DNA of 37,072 nucleotides from Dehalococcoidia bacterium (GCA_003562475.1 PWUU01000018.1:1-37072); one strand, 5' to 3'. Positions 9,961-20,007 are shown, counted from the stretch's first letter. A program made the numbers and translations. Notes: generated by a model not told the origin, from the sequence alone.

Positions 9961-12093
9961 TTACGCACCACCTGTCCTGCGTACACCCTTCTTCATGGCT
10001 TCTCGCAGGAGTTCCAGAGCTCTGCTCACCTTCCGGTCGCGTGAGATGCTATCGAGCTCTTTGGTCGCCCTGTTTCTCCAGTTAGGATAGGCATCTCCGG
10101 TACCCGGGATATTCTGCTGGACGGTCTCCAGCCAGAGATCTTCCACATTAACCATGACATACTTCGCCCGGCTCTTGCCAAGCCACCCCAGGGTGCATCG
10201 TAGCACGGACTCTGCGTCATGTGTTGCACTGATGCCTGGACAGACGGACTGGAGGATGCGGGCGAGAGTCAGTTTCGCCCGGTCTCTCCTTCTCCGTGCG
10301 CCGGGGACATCCGCTCGACGAAGTATACCCAGGTCCGCCTGTTGACATATGTCAACGCCCCGCCACATGGAGTTGAATGGCGGCATGTCATGGGTGTTGA
10401 GGCTCGCAAGACAGTTTGCCGGGATGGAAGGACTCCGGCCTTCTGCGAGTCCGTCCATCTCATAGTACAGCACGAACATGCGGTTGAGGCGATGGCGTGT
10501 CATCGCGCGCCGGACGGACTGCGGCACCGTTCCAAGATCTTCGCCGATGAGAATCGTCCGGTGTCGGTATGATTCAAGAGTGAGCATGGCGTACATCTCT
10601 TCCGGGTTATACCGCAGGTATGTGCCCTGGCTCGCCGGGAATCCGTCCGGAATGCAGAACATGCGGTGCATGGCCATCACATGGTCTATTCTGAGAACGT
10701 GCGCGCTGCGCATATGGTGCTGGAGATATCTCCTCACGTAATCATACCTGCTCTCCCGGATGGATTGTGGGTGAAGTGGAGGACTACCCCATATTTGTCC
10801 GGTTGTGAAGACGCTGTCGGGAGGTGCGCCGGTCGCCACATCCTCGACAAACGAGTCGCGAGCGTGCCATGTGTCGTATCCATGCGGATGGACGCCGACG
10901 GGGAGATCGAGATAGAGGCCGACATCCTGTGATGCGGCCTGTGCGACGCACCGGGCCATTTGCTCCTGCGCCACCCACTGCACGAACTCGTGAAAGCGCC
11001 GTCGCTCATCTATCGTGCCGACCGCACCTCGCCCTCCACAATCGTGTGTCTCGGGCCACGCTCGCCACGGAGCCTGCTGCACATCCATGGTGGCGCGAAA
11101 GGATGCGTAGTCCCGCGTGAGGGGATGCGAGGTGAGGAAAGAGTCCAGCCTGGATCGCAGCGCACCTGTTGAGGCAACATGCCGCTGCAGGGCGGACAAC
11201 ACCAGTTGTTTGAGCCGCTGTACCTCAACGTAGTTTGCCTGCGGGCTTTGCCTCAAAGCCTCTTGTGTCGCGACAAACGCCCGACTGTCCATGATCTCTC
11301 GTGCTTCCCCGCATTCGTGCAGGAAAGGGATACCCGGTACGTCGATATAGAACTCTCCCCAGAAGAGACGTGTAATCGGCAGGTAGGGGCTGGGCTCGCT
11401 GTTTCCGTCGTAGAAACACGGAAGCAGCGGCAGTGTACCGGCGAGACGACCTCCCATCCGTGCGGTGTGCCTGCACAGGTGTTCGAGGTCTCCATAGCTT
11501 CCCGCCCCCCAGTCATACCGGCTTCGCAATGCGTAGAGTGGGGCAAACAATCCCCAGCGACGCTCGTCGTCCTGTGGGCCACTGTAGCAGCGGGTTGGAG
11601 CCGCGATGACAAGCGCTGTCGACTCGAGTTTGCCTGTGGAGCAGACGAGGTTGTGGTACCCCGGCGGGAGCTGCAGTCCCACGTGGATCCTCACGTGCCT
11701 GTAGTCGCTCGTGCCCGTCCGCGGGACTGTCGGTTCCTCGACAGGGCGATTCCTCGCCTCTACGTCAAGCACATTCCCGTCCTCGGTCACGAGATGGAGG
11801 TTGCGTGGAAACGGGTCAGCATCGCGGTGCCATACGTCTATGGCTGGCAGTGCGCCATCCCATGCCACGATCACCGGCTCGATGGGGTGTACCCATGGCC
11901 TTTCCCGGGCGGCGCGCAAAGCCTCCTCTCGTTCTCGTTCAGTGGTGGCGGCGATTCCAAGTGAAGCAAGTAGCGCCCGCAGCGTCTCAACCGGCGCGTG
12001 TACGCGCTCACCATGCACGTTGAAGTAGGAGGACTGAATACCGTGCAGCTGTGAGAGGCGCCGCAATCGTGCGGTTGCTCCGGGAGTGGTCAT
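9961..12093 (-). CDS. malQ: 4-alpha-glucanotransferase (amylomaltase, GH77)
   Basis: MalQ moves alpha-1,4 glucan segments between acceptors in the cytoplasm, making longer chains and glucose from short maltooligosaccharides. The 710-residue protein is of the long E. coli-like class, with an N-terminal MalQ domain of about 170 residues before the barrel (WGLFAPLYALRSRYDWGAGS). Catalytic motifs are VLRIDHVMAMHR with Asp470, LIGEDLGTVP with Glu518 and SLNTHDMPPF with Asp569. DLPVGVHPHGYDTW is also typical. Its ATG overlaps the treS-maltokinase stop (ATGA), and its stop directly abuts the glgB start. It can feed chains to GlgP and TreY and recycle the short products they leave. Confidence 0.95.
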   Translation of the reverse strand: MTTPGATARLRRLSQLHGIQSSYFNVHGERVHAPVETLRALLASLGIAATTEREREEALRAARERPWVHPIEPVIVAWDGALPAIDVWHRDADPFPRNLHLVTEDGNVLDVEARNRPVEEPTVPRTGTSDYRHVRIHVGLQLPPGYHNLVCSTGKLESTALVIAAPTRCYSGPQDDERRWGLFAPLYALRSRYDWGAGSYGDLEHLCRHTARMGGRLAGTLPLLPCFYDGNSEPSPYLPITRLFWGEFYIDVPGIPFLHECGEAREIMDSRAFVATQEALRQSPQANYVEVQRLKQLVLSALQRHVASTGALRSRLDSFLTSHPLTRDYASFRATMDVQQAPWRAWPETHDCGGRGAVGTIDERRRFHEFVQWVAQEQMARCVAQAASQDVGLYLDLPVGVHPHGYDTWHARDSFVEDVATGAPPDSVFTTGQIWGSPPLHPQSIRESRYDYVRRYLQHHMRSAHVLRIDHVMAMHRMFCIPDGFPASQGTYLRYNPEEMYAMLTLESYRHRTILIGEDLGTVPQSVRRAMTRHRLNRMFVLYYEMDGLAEGRSPSIPANCLASLNTHDMPPFNSMWRGVDICQQADLGILRRADVPGARRRRDRAKLTLARILQSVCPGISATHDAESVLRCTLGWLGKSRAKYVMVNVEDLWLETVQQNIPGTGDAYPNWRNRATKELDSISRDRKVSRALELLREAMKKGVRRTGGA

Positions 12094-15000
12094 GTGGCGG
12101 ACTCGATGATCTGCGTGATTCCCTGCAAGGGTACGCTCAGCCAGTTGGGTCGATTGTTCATCTCGTAGTTGACCTCGTAGAGGGCCTTCTGAAGCAGATA
12201 TCCGTCCAGCAACACCTCCAGGTCCTCCGGGCGAGCCGGCAGAATCGGGGTATCCGCCATCAGCTCAAGGTAGGCGTGCAGGAACGAGGCCGACACCCAC
12301 AGATACCAGGCGCGGGCCCATTCCTCCAGCCGGGGCACGTCCTCGCTCCTGACGACCGTGCTCGCCTGGTCGTGCAGCGCCACGTGGGCGGCATAGTGAA
12401 ACGAGCGAATCATCCCCGCCGCGTCTCGTAGAGGAGAATGCTTTATCCTTCTCTCTCCAAGGCTTCGCGCCGGCTCGCCCTCGAAGTCGACTATGACGAA
12501 GTCGCTGCCTGTATATAGCACCTGGCCCAGGTGGTAGTCGCCGTGGCATCGGATACGCATGGCGGAAACGCGGCGTCGGGTGACGGCCTGGAAGTGGGAC
12601 AGAATCTCGTCGCGCTGCGAGAGCACCTTTTCGGCCTGCTCCCGCACCTCGTCGGGCAGCGTGGTCAGGACTCCTTTCAGGCTGGTTATTACCTGCACCA
12701 CATAGGCGCGGTAGCCGTGGTACAGCGCGCGCTGGTACATAGCAGAGAATGGCTCGGGAGCGAAAGCTTCTTCGTCCACGGCGGACGCAAGCGCCAGATG
12801 CAACTCGGCGGTGCGCTGCCCCAGCAGTCGCGCCGACTCGAGGTAGGGCGCCATCAGCTCGCTGAGAATCGGAGGCAGTTCCTCCTGGCTGAGTTGCAGC
12901 AACGATTTCGTGGCCGGGAGAGGGGCACTGACGCCGGGCCGGGCGAGTACCTGGTCGTAGTAGCGACCGAGCGCATCCAGCGTGTACTTCCATGCATCAC
13001 CCTCGTTGCGCACGAAAGTGTGCAGGACCGCGAATGTGACAGGCTCGGCCTGTGGCTCGGAGCGGTACTCCAGGGCGCCCGCGACCTTGGGGGCGTTGCC
13101 GAACGGTTGTCGCTCCGTGAGGAAGCGGCCGATCTCCAGCTCGGGAGAGGTTCCCTCCTCCAGGCGCCGGTACAGTTTCAGAATGAACCTGTCTCCGTAG
13201 AGGATTGAGCTGTTGGACTGCTCTCCCTGCAGGAGGACGGGTTCCAGTCTATCCTGCAGTGATCCACGTGTCCGGGTGAACACGCCTCTGGTGCGGTGCG
13301 ATGTGGCCACGCCTCGCAGCCCTCTGTAGCTCCTCCGACGCCCTATACCGTCCAGCAATGCGGTTCTGAAGTCGGCAGAGGCGAGGGCATCGTAGACCAC
13401 TGTGGTGACACCCCGAGATCCTTCTCGAGGCTCGATTGCCGCGATCACAGGCTGAGTGGAGTCCGTGATGAGGTTATTGGCACGTTCTCCAGTCGCAAAG
13501 GCAACCGGCATCAGGTATGACTCAGGTTCACCCTCGGTGTATTCGACCTTCAGGATGATGAGATATGTCGTTGCCTTGCCTACTGGTAACGCGATCGCGT
13601 CCTGTATGGCGGCAGCCCTCGCCCTGCGGGCCTTACTGCCGAACCACCTTGAACGTCGCGCGTATCGCAGTAGAGCAGCCTCGAAGCGGGGACGATAGGA
13701 GCGCTTCAGGAGATCTTCTGGTCCTCTGCGAACGGGCAAAGTAGTGAGAGTCGGTTCCGCGGTGCGGACATGGTCGTCAACCCTTGCCGCCTTCGACTCG
13801 AGAGAGAACCAGTAGAACGCGTGTGGCCCGAGCGACACCGGGAAAGGCTCCTCGGTTACGGCGGGAAACTCGGTTCGGCCAAACAGCTCGATAGGAACCA
13901 GGCCTGCCATGCCGCCAAGGTTCAAGTACGCGTGTTGCGCGTGCCGCGAGAGGTTTGCGACCACCAGCAGCGTCTCTCCCTCATAACGGCGAAGGAACGC
14001 GAGAACCTTGCGGTTTGCCGGATGGAGGAACTCTATTGTGCCGCGGCCGAATGCGCGGTATCTGCGGCGCAGCGCAATGAGCCGCTTTATCCACCAGAGA
14101 AAGGAGTCGGGGTTGTTCTGCTGTGCCTCAACGTTTATCGTCTCGTAGTGGTACTCGGGGTCGATGATAATCGGCAGATAGAGACGCTGAGGGTTGGCGG
14201 TGGAGAACCCCGCATTGCGGTCGGCACTCCACTGCATCGGTGTTCTCACTCCGTTACGGTCGCCGAGATAGAAGTTGTCGCCCATCCCGATCTCATCACC
14301 GTAGTACACGATGGGTGTCCCGGGCAAAGAGAAGGAGAGCGCCTTCATCAGTTCCATCTTCTTGCGGTCGTGATTGAGCAGAGGCGCGAGCCTGCGCCTG
14401 ATGCCGAGATTGATGCGGGTCTGGCGGTCGTGCGCATAGACCCGATACATGAAGTCCCTTTCTTCGTCGGTGACCATCTCGAGTGTGAGCTCATCGTGGT
14501 TCCTGAGGAAGATCGCCCACTGGCACGTATCAGGGATCTGGGGTGTCTGCTCCAGGATGTCGACGATGGGGAAGCGGTCCTCCATGCGAATGGCCATGAA
14601 CATGCGGGGCATCAACGGGAAGTGGTACGCCATGTGGCACTCGTCGCCCTGTCCGAAGTAGGCGGCTGCGTCCTCGGCCCACTGATTAGCCTCCGCGAGC
14701 AGCATGCGATTCTTGAACCGCCTGTCCACCTCCTGGCGCAGGTCTTTCAGGAACGCGTGTGTCTCCGGAAGGTTTTCGCAACTCGTGCCCTCTCGCTCGT
14801 AGAGGTAGGGCACGGCATCGAGTCGCAGGCCGGAGACGCCCATGTTCAACCAGAAACACATGAGATGGACTATCGCACGACGCACGTGGGGGCTGTCGAA
14901 ATTCAGGTCCGGCTGGTGCGAGTAGAATCGGTGCCAGTAGTAGGCTCCTGCCTCGGGCTCGTACGTCCAGTTCGAGCGTTCGAAGTCCTTGAAGATTACT

Positions 15001-15458
15001 CTCGCGTCACGGTACTTGTGTGAATCATTGCTCCAGACATAGAAATCGCGGTACCTGGAGCCGGACAGAGCGTGCCGTGCCCGCTGAAACCATGGGTGCT
15101 GATCCGACGTGTGGTTAATAACCAGTTCAGTGATTACTCTTAGCCCACGCTCGTTGGCGGCCCGTACGAATGTGCGGAAGTCCTTCAGCGTTCCATACGA
15201 CGGGTGGATGTCGGTGTAGTCTGAAATATCGTAGCCATCGTCTTTCAGGGGAGACGGATAGAAAGGCAGCAGCCATATGGCAGTAACGCCCAGGTCGCGA
15301 AGGTAGTCCAGTTTCGCGGTCAGCCCCGGGAAATCGCCTATTCCGTCTGCATTGGTGTCGTAGAACGCCCTGACATGCAACTCGTAGACGATGGCATCCT
15401 TGTACCAGAGGGGGTCATCATCTTGCCAGAAGAATGTCGGTTGTCTTGCAGGAGTCAA
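12090..15458 (-). CDS. treS: Trehalose synthase / maltokinase fusion (TreS-Mak)
   Basis: This is a bifunctional cytoplasmic enzyme. The N-terminal half (about residues 15-550) is TreS (GH13), which interconverts trehalose and maltose. The C-terminal half (about 590-1122) is maltokinase (Pep2/Mak type), which phosphorylates maltose to maltose-1-phosphate for GlgE. TreS motifs are YELHVRAFYDTNADGIGDF, GLRLDAVPYL (Asp214), LLAEANQW (Glu256) and LRNHDELT (Asp322). The kinase part has RSRWFGSKAR, the catalytic loop HGDYHLGQ at 972-979 and DFEGEP at 991-996. The start is TTG 15458, supported by AGGAGG 5 nt upstream; the nearby ATG is out of frame and closes at once. It begins 10 nt after the glgE stop. 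Fusion of these two activities is known in several bacterial lineages. Confidence 0.96.
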   Translation of the reverse strand: MTPARQPTFFWQDDDPLWYKDAIVYELHVRAFYDTNADGIGDFPGLTAKLDYLRDLGVTAIWLLPFYPSPLKDDGYDISDYTDIHPSYGTLKDFRTFVRAANERGLRVITELVINHTSDQHPWFQRARHALSGSRYRDFYVWSNDSHKYRDARVIFKDFERSNWTYEPEAGAYYWHRFYSHQPDLNFDSPHVRRAIVHLMCFWLNMGVSGLRLDAVPYLYEREGTSCENLPETHAFLKDLRQEVDRRFKNRMLLAEANQWAEDAAAYFGQGDECHMAYHFPLMPRMFMAIRMEDRFPIVDILEQTPQIPDTCQWAIFLRNHDELTLEMVTDEERDFMYRVYAHDRQTRINLGIRRRLAPLLNHDRKKMELMKALSFSLPGTPIVYYGDEIGMGDNFYLGDRNGVRTPMQWSADRNAGFSTANPQRLYLPIIIDPEYHYETINVEAQQNNPDSFLWWIKRLIALRRRYRAFGRGTIEFLHPANRKVLAFLRRYEGETLLVVANLSRHAQHAYLNLGGMAGLVPIELFGRTEFPAVTEEPFPVSLGPHAFYWFSLESKAARVDDHVRTAEPTLTTLPVRRGPEDLLKRSYRPRFEAALLRYARRSRWFGSKARRARAAAIQDAIALPVGKATTYLIILKVEYTEGEPESYLMPVAFATGERANNLITDSTQPVIAAIEPREGSRGVTTVVYDALASADFRTALLDGIGRRRSYRGLRGVATSHRTRGVFTRTRGSLQDRLEPVLLQGEQSNSSILYGDRFILKLYRRLEEGTSPELEIGRFLTERQPFGNAPKVAGALEYRSEPQAEPVTFAVLHTFVRNEGDAWKYTLDALGRYYDQVLARPGVSAPLPATKSLLQLSQEELPPILSELMAPYLESARLLGQRTAELHLALASAVDEEAFAPEPFSAMYQRALYHGYRAYVVQVITSLKGVLTTLPDEVREQAEKVLSQRDEILSHFQAVTRRRVSAMRIRCHGDYHLGQVLYTGSDFVIVDFEGEPARSLGERRIKHSPLRDAAGMIRSFHYAAHVALHDQASTVVRSEDVPRLEEWARAWYLWVSASFLHAYLELMADTPILPARPEDLEVLLDGYLLQKALYEVNYEMNNRPNWLSVPLQGITQIIESAT

Positions 15459-15468
15459 GGCATCCTCC

Positions 15469-17448
15469 TCACGTACGCATGGCGCCGGGAAGCGCGCCAG
15501 TCCCTGTGATTATCCTGAATATGTGAGCCGGCCGTTCACGCGGCCGCAGTGCCACGTAGTTTCGGGGGCCCGTCCACACATAGGTCCGGTCATCGAGCAG
15601 GTCCTGTACCTGGTAGCTGGACTGGCCGGAAAAGCCAAGGGACTCGATATCAAGCGTGACCCATCCTGCCTGGGGGTGTCTCGCATCCATGTTCACCACA
15701 ATGAGCAATTGTTCTGACTTCTCCTCGTCCCACTTGCGGTACGCGATGAGCATATCATTGTCAACGTGTTCGATGTCGATGTTATTCGTCTGCTGTAGCG
15801 CCTTGCTGGCGCGCCGTATCTGGTTCACCCGGGTGATAAGCGGCCTGATGCTGATAGGCGACTCAATATCCCAGTGCTTTATCTCGTATTTCTCGGAGTT
15901 CAGATACTCCTCGCTCCCCTTCTCCCGTGGAGTATTGACGCACAGCTCAAAGGCCGGTCCGTACACGCCATAGTTGGCGCTCAGGGTTGCTGCCAGCACA
16001 AAGCGCGCCGCGAATGCTGGACGTCCGCCCTCTTGAAGGTAGTCCATCAGGATATCCGGCGTGTTGGGCCAGAAATTCGGCCTGAAGTACTCCGACAGCT
16101 CCGTACGCGTGAGTTCGGTTATGTACTCCACGAGTTCCCACTTGGTGCGGCGCCAGGTGAAGTAAGTATACGACTGGGTGAAACCAACCTTGGCCAGTCG
16201 CGCCATCACCTTCGGGCGCGTGAATGCCTCGGACAGGAAGATGAGATCGGGGTGGTCGGACTTGAGCGTGGTGATGACCCACTCCCAGAACGAAAATGGC
16301 TTGGTGTGGGGATTGTCAACACGAAAGATTCGCACACCCTGGTCTATCCAGAACTGGATAACGCTGCGAAGCTCCTCCCACAGTGAACGCCAGTCGTCGC
16401 TGTCGAACTCGAGAGGATAGATATCCTGGTACTTCTTGGGAGGGTTCTCGGCGTACTGGACCGTGCCGTCCGGGCGCCACCGGAACCACTCCGGGTGTTC
16501 CTGTACGTAGGGGTGATCTGGAGAGCACTGGAATGCGATGTCCAGGGCTATCTCCAGGCCACGGTTGCGTGCGCTGGATACCAGCGACCTGAAATCCTGC
16601 AGAGTCCCCAGCGAAGGATGCACTGACTTGTGGCCGCCGGCGCTCGAGCCAATTGCCCATGGCGTCCCTGGATCACCTTCTTTGCACACCACCGCGTTGT
16701 TCCGACCCTTCCGTGCGGTTATGCCGATGGGGTGGATCGGGGGGAAATAGAGGACATCGAAGCCCATATCGGCGACATAAGAGAGCCACGCTTCGCAGTC
16801 CTTGAAGGTGCCATGGCGGTCGGCCTCCGGGGAGCAGGAGCGGGGAAACATCTCGTACCACGCGCTGAAACCCGCCCGCTCACGATCAACGATCACCCGG
16901 AGTGGAGGGGTGTGGCTAGTGGCGAGGCTCTCATCCGCGTAGCGGCCGGCCAGTTCGAGTGTCGCTGGACTTGTCGCAACTGCAACACCCCCGCTCCCGG
17001 CCTTACGGATCCGTGCCGCAAGGTCGCGAAGCTCGCGGAAATCCGGCTCTGGAGCTCTCACTGCAGCGAGGTCAAGCAGATTGGCGCCGATGAGCAGGTC
17101 GACCGACACGTCTTGTTTCGCGTCAAGCCTCTTAACCAGCTTCGCCTGCCAGCTTTTGAAGTCGTCGACCCGGGCCGAGATGGTGTACTCGTACTCCCCG
17201 ATCTGCACCACAGTGAACGACGCCTTCCACCTGTCATTTCCCAGGCAGACCATGGGTGTTCGACTCCAGTGTTCACTGTCTCGTGGCCGGTAAAGCAGTA
17301 TCGCCGACAATTCATCATGGCCGTCGGAGAATATGTCGGCCTCAACGACAACACTCTCGCCGCCGACGCGCTTGATGGGAAAACGCCCGCAGTCGATGCT
17401 GGGGGTGATGTCTTCTATGACGACGCCTGCAGGCCGGTTGGCACTCAT
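15469..17448 (-). CDS. glgE: Alpha-1,4-glucan:maltose-1-phosphate maltosyltransferase (GlgE)
   Basis: GlgE transfers maltosyl units from maltose-1-phosphate to the non-reducing end of alpha-1,4 glucan, the polymerising step of the GlgE pathway. The 659 residues match the family. An N-terminal beta domain (VVVEADIFSDG) is followed by the GlgE-specific ERAGFSAWYEMFPRS and by FPPIHPIGITARKGRNN. Catalytic residues are Asp378 in VRIFRVDNPHTKPF and Glu407 in LIFLSEAFTRP. AGGA lies 7 nt before the ATG. It is the first gene after a 102-bp gap with a promoter candidate and is followed 10 nt later by treS-mak, which makes its substrate. Confidence 0.97.
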   Translation of the reverse strand: MSANRPAGVVIEDITPSIDCGRFPIKRVGGESVVVEADIFSDGHDELSAILLYRPRDSEHWSRTPMVCLGNDRWKASFTVVQIGEYEYTISARVDDFKSWQAKLVKRLDAKQDVSVDLLIGANLLDLAAVRAPEPDFRELRDLAARIRKAGSGGVAVATSPATLELAGRYADESLATSHTPPLRVIVDRERAGFSAWYEMFPRSCSPEADRHGTFKDCEAWLSYVADMGFDVLYFPPIHPIGITARKGRNNAVVCKEGDPGTPWAIGSSAGGHKSVHPSLGTLQDFRSLVSSARNRGLEIALDIAFQCSPDHPYVQEHPEWFRWRPDGTVQYAENPPKKYQDIYPLEFDSDDWRSLWEELRSVIQFWIDQGVRIFRVDNPHTKPFSFWEWVITTLKSDHPDLIFLSEAFTRPKVMARLAKVGFTQSYTYFTWRRTKWELVEYITELTRTELSEYFRPNFWPNTPDILMDYLQEGGRPAFAARFVLAATLSANYGVYGPAFELCVNTPREKGSEEYLNSEKYEIKHWDIESPISIRPLITRVNQIRRASKALQQTNNIDIEHVDNDMLIAYRKWDEEKSEQLLIVVNMDARHPQAGWVTLDIESLGFSGQSSYQVQDLLDDRTYVWTGPRNYVALRPRERPAHIFRIITGTGALPGAMRT

Positions 17449-17494
17449 TAGTCATTCCTGTGACGATGCAGTTGCTCGACTTGCTGTAGCATCC

Positions 17495-17524
17495 AAACTA
17501 CGCAGGAGACATGGGGTCTGTCAA
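17495..17524 (-). promoter_or_regulatory. Candidate promoter of the glgE operon
   Basis: On the minus strand a perfect -35 hexamer TTGACA (17524-17519) is followed after 18 nt by TAGTTT (17500-17495). The transcript would start about 40 nt before the glgE ATG. The -10 is poor (3 of 6), so the call rests on the -35 and on its place between glgP and glgE. Confidence 0.35.
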
Positions 17525-17550
17525 GACTGCACGGCGACCGGGGTCGGCTG

Positions 17551-19719
17551 CTAGCGCTGGAGGGGCTCTTTCTCCAGTGGCGGTATGTACATCTGTTCAA
17601 CGTACTGTTTCATCATGCGCCGGGCCGAGAACTGGGGGGAGACAGACTTCATGGCGCTTCGAACGCGCTCGAGCCAGCGATAGGGTACTCCGTTACGGTC
17701 ACGCTGGTAGAACAGGGGGATCACCTCGTTCTCGAGAAGCTCGTACAGTGCTGCCGAGTCGCGCTCATCCTCCTGGTGAGGATTCCACGAGAGGGACTCG
17801 TCGCTGATGGTCCATCCGTTTGTCCCGTTGTACCCTTCAGGCCACCATCCGTCCGGCACACTGAGGTGGAGCACTCCGTTCATGCATGCCTTCATACCAC
17901 TCGTGCCTGAGGCTTCGCGTGTCCGGCGTGGTGTGTTGAGCCAGACGTCCACGCCGCGCACCAGAAGGCGGGCGATATGCATGTCGTAGTCCTCGACGAA
18001 GGCTATTCGCCCGTAGAAGTCGTGATCGAGGGAAGCCCGAAAGGTATCCTGCAGCAGGCGTTTGGAAGCTTCATCGACGGGGTGGGACTTGCCTGCGAAC
18101 ACGATCTGCACGGGGTTCCAGGGATCCTTGACGATCCGCTTCAGTCGCTCGATGTCGTGAAACAGCAGCGTCGGGCGCTTGTATTCGGTGAAGCGGCGGA
18201 CGAAACCAATGGTGAGCGCCGTTGGTTCGAGCAGCGCACCCATAGCCAGCGCCTGTTGTCCGTTGCAGCGCCCGCTTGCCCAGCAGTCCTGAGCCCGGAG
18301 GGTCATGGCGGTGATGAGCCTCTGTTTGACATCGCGTCGCGCCGCCCAGAGTTCGCGGTCTGGTATGTTGCCGATCTTCTCGTAGGTGGCAGGATCGTCA
18401 CAGCGAGCCATCCAATCTTTGCCGAGGTGTCGGTCGTAGAGCTCGGCAATCTCCGCCGCGATCCAGGTCGGCAAATGGACTCCGTTCGTGACGTGGCTGA
18501 TGGGCACATCCTCTTCAGAAGCCTCTGGCCATAGGGAATGCCACATGTTGCGGGTTACGCCCATGTGGATCCGGCTGACCGCAGTGTTCCTCGATGCAGT
18601 GCGAAGCGCGAACGCCGTCATGTTGAACTGGGTCGATGAAGGATCCTGTTGTCCGAGTGCCAGAATGGCCTGGCGGTCGGCTCCCGGCTGTCGCCAGTAG
18701 CCGCACATGTGTTCATCCATCAGTTCGAAGGGGAAGACGTCATGTCCCGCAGGGACCGGGGTGTGTGTCGTGAAGACCGTCGAAGCCCGCACGGTCTCCA
18801 GTGCCTCCTCAAATGTGCGGCCCTGGTCCACCTCACGGCGGATCCGCTCCAGCATCATGAATGCGGTGTGACCTTCGTTGCCGTGCCACACATGTGGTTT
18901 GATGTCGAGAGCCTGCAGGATCTTCACTCCTCCAATGCCAAGCACCATTTCCTGCTGCAGACGCCTCTCCCGCTCTGCTGTGTACAGGCGTGAGGTGAGA
19001 TCTCTATCTTCCGGCGAGTTGCCGTCGACATCGGTACATACAAGATACAACTCTACCCTGCCTACTCTGACCAGGTATGCTCCGAGGTACAGGGTTCTCT
19101 CGCCGAGGCAAATGGAGACCAGCGGGGAACAGCGACCGCCCGCCAGCGATCGCACCGGCAAGAGAGGCGTTGCACGGAAATCGAGCTGCCGGTACACTTC
19201 TCGTTGCCATCCATCGGCGTCAATCTGCTGTTGGAAGTAACCCTGCGGGTACATCAATCCGACGCCGACAAGTGGCAGGCCCAGGTCAGATGCTTCCTTC
19301 AGCAGGTCCCCGGCAAGGATGCCCAGTCCACCCGCGTAGATGGGCAGCGAATTGTGCAGTGCGAACTCAGCGGAGAAGTACGCGATAGTGCGGTCCTTGT
19401 GTTCGGGGTACGCACGTGAAAACCAGTGGTCGTCTCGCACCACATCGTTGTCGAGTTCCCCAATTGCCCTGTCGTACAGCTCGAGGAAGGCAGGGTCCTG
19501 CGCCGCCTGGCGCAGACGCGCCGGGGGGATGTCCTGCAGGATCTTGACAGGGTTGTGTCCCGTGAGCGACCACAGAGGGTAGTCAAGCGACGTGAAGACG
19601 GCGCGCGACGATCGATGCCAGCTCCACCACATGTTATGGGCAAGTTCGCTGAGTCGTTCGATTCGGGTGGGAAGAGCGGTCTCTGAAGCCATCTTGCTTG
19701 AGTGTATGGAAAGCTTCAT
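17551..19719 (-). CDS. glgP: Alpha-glucan phosphorylase (GT35, short maltodextrin type)
   Basis: GlgP is a PLP enzyme that removes glucose-1-phosphate from the non-reducing ends of alpha-1,4 glucan. The 722-residue protein belongs to the shorter bacterial class with an N-terminal DUF3417-like part (LSELAHNMWWSWHRSSR). Family motifs include AYFSAEFALHNSLPIYAGGLG, KPHVWHGNEGHTAF and EASGTSGMKACMNG, whose Lys610 should bind PLP. The ATG follows AGAGG at about 6 nt. It is separated from glgE by 102 bp and ends in TAG. It may have its own promoter in the 427-bp gap upstream, or be first in a longer transcript through treY. With MalQ it forms the breakdown arm opposite GlgE/GlgB. Confidence 0.95.
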   Translation of the reverse strand: MKLSIHSSKMASETALPTRIERLSELAHNMWWSWHRSSRAVFTSLDYPLWSLTGHNPVKILQDIPPARLRQAAQDPAFLELYDRAIGELDNDVVRDDHWFSRAYPEHKDRTIAYFSAEFALHNSLPIYAGGLGILAGDLLKEASDLGLPLVGVGLMYPQGYFQQQIDADGWQREVYRQLDFRATPLLPVRSLAGGRCSPLVSICLGERTLYLGAYLVRVGRVELYLVCTDVDGNSPEDRDLTSRLYTAERERRLQQEMVLGIGGVKILQALDIKPHVWHGNEGHTAFMMLERIRREVDQGRTFEEALETVRASTVFTTHTPVPAGHDVFPFELMDEHMCGYWRQPGADRQAILALGQQDPSSTQFNMTAFALRTASRNTAVSRIHMGVTRNMWHSLWPEASEEDVPISHVTNGVHLPTWIAAEIAELYDRHLGKDWMARCDDPATYEKIGNIPDRELWAARRDVKQRLITAMTLRAQDCWASGRCNGQQALAMGALLEPTALTIGFVRRFTEYKRPTLLFHDIERLKRIVKDPWNPVQIVFAGKSHPVDEASKRLLQDTFRASLDHDFYGRIAFVEDYDMHIARLLVRGVDVWLNTPRRTREASGTSGMKACMNGVLHLSVPDGWWPEGYNGTNGWTISDESLSWNPHQEDERDSAALYELLENEVIPLFYQRDRNGVPYRWLERVRSAMKSVSPQFSARRMMKQYVEQMYIPPLEKEPLQR

Positions 19720-19972
19720 CTTATCCTCTTTCCCGCGGATCTGTCCAGTTGTTCCTTGCAGGAGACCGTAAGAGGGGCTGGTGTACGGCCGTCAACGCTG
19801 CGGGGAGGGACGATGTTGACCCTGGCGCGGTCCACACAGCAGTGTCGTCTCGCTCATCGGCAGCCGGGTGCCGTAAGCATCAGCCGGCATCAACAACGTG
19901 TGGAAGCCCGGACACCCTGATCGGGCCGTCTCGCGTCGTTTCGATCGTGGGAGTTTCCCCTGTTTTCCGATT

Positions 19973-20007
19973 CACGTGTCCTCTCGTTCGTGTTCGCCTT
20001 ACACGTG
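19973..20007. repeat. Inverted repeat CACGTGT / ACACGTG
   Basis: CACGTGT (19973-19979) and ACACGTG (20001-20007) are exact reverse complements separated by 21 nt. Each includes the palindrome CACGTG. This could be a two-site operator in the glgP upstream region, but 7-bp arms can arise by chance in 427 bp. Confidence 0.3.

Noticed and set aside
13770-15023. 417-codon plus-strand frame opposite treS
   Set aside because: Antisense shadow of the TreS domain, whose catalytic motifs are intact on the minus strand.
17531-17552. Terminator hairpin after glgP (CGACC/GGTCG)
   Set aside because: Only a 5-bp stem with a 2-nt loop and no T-tract.
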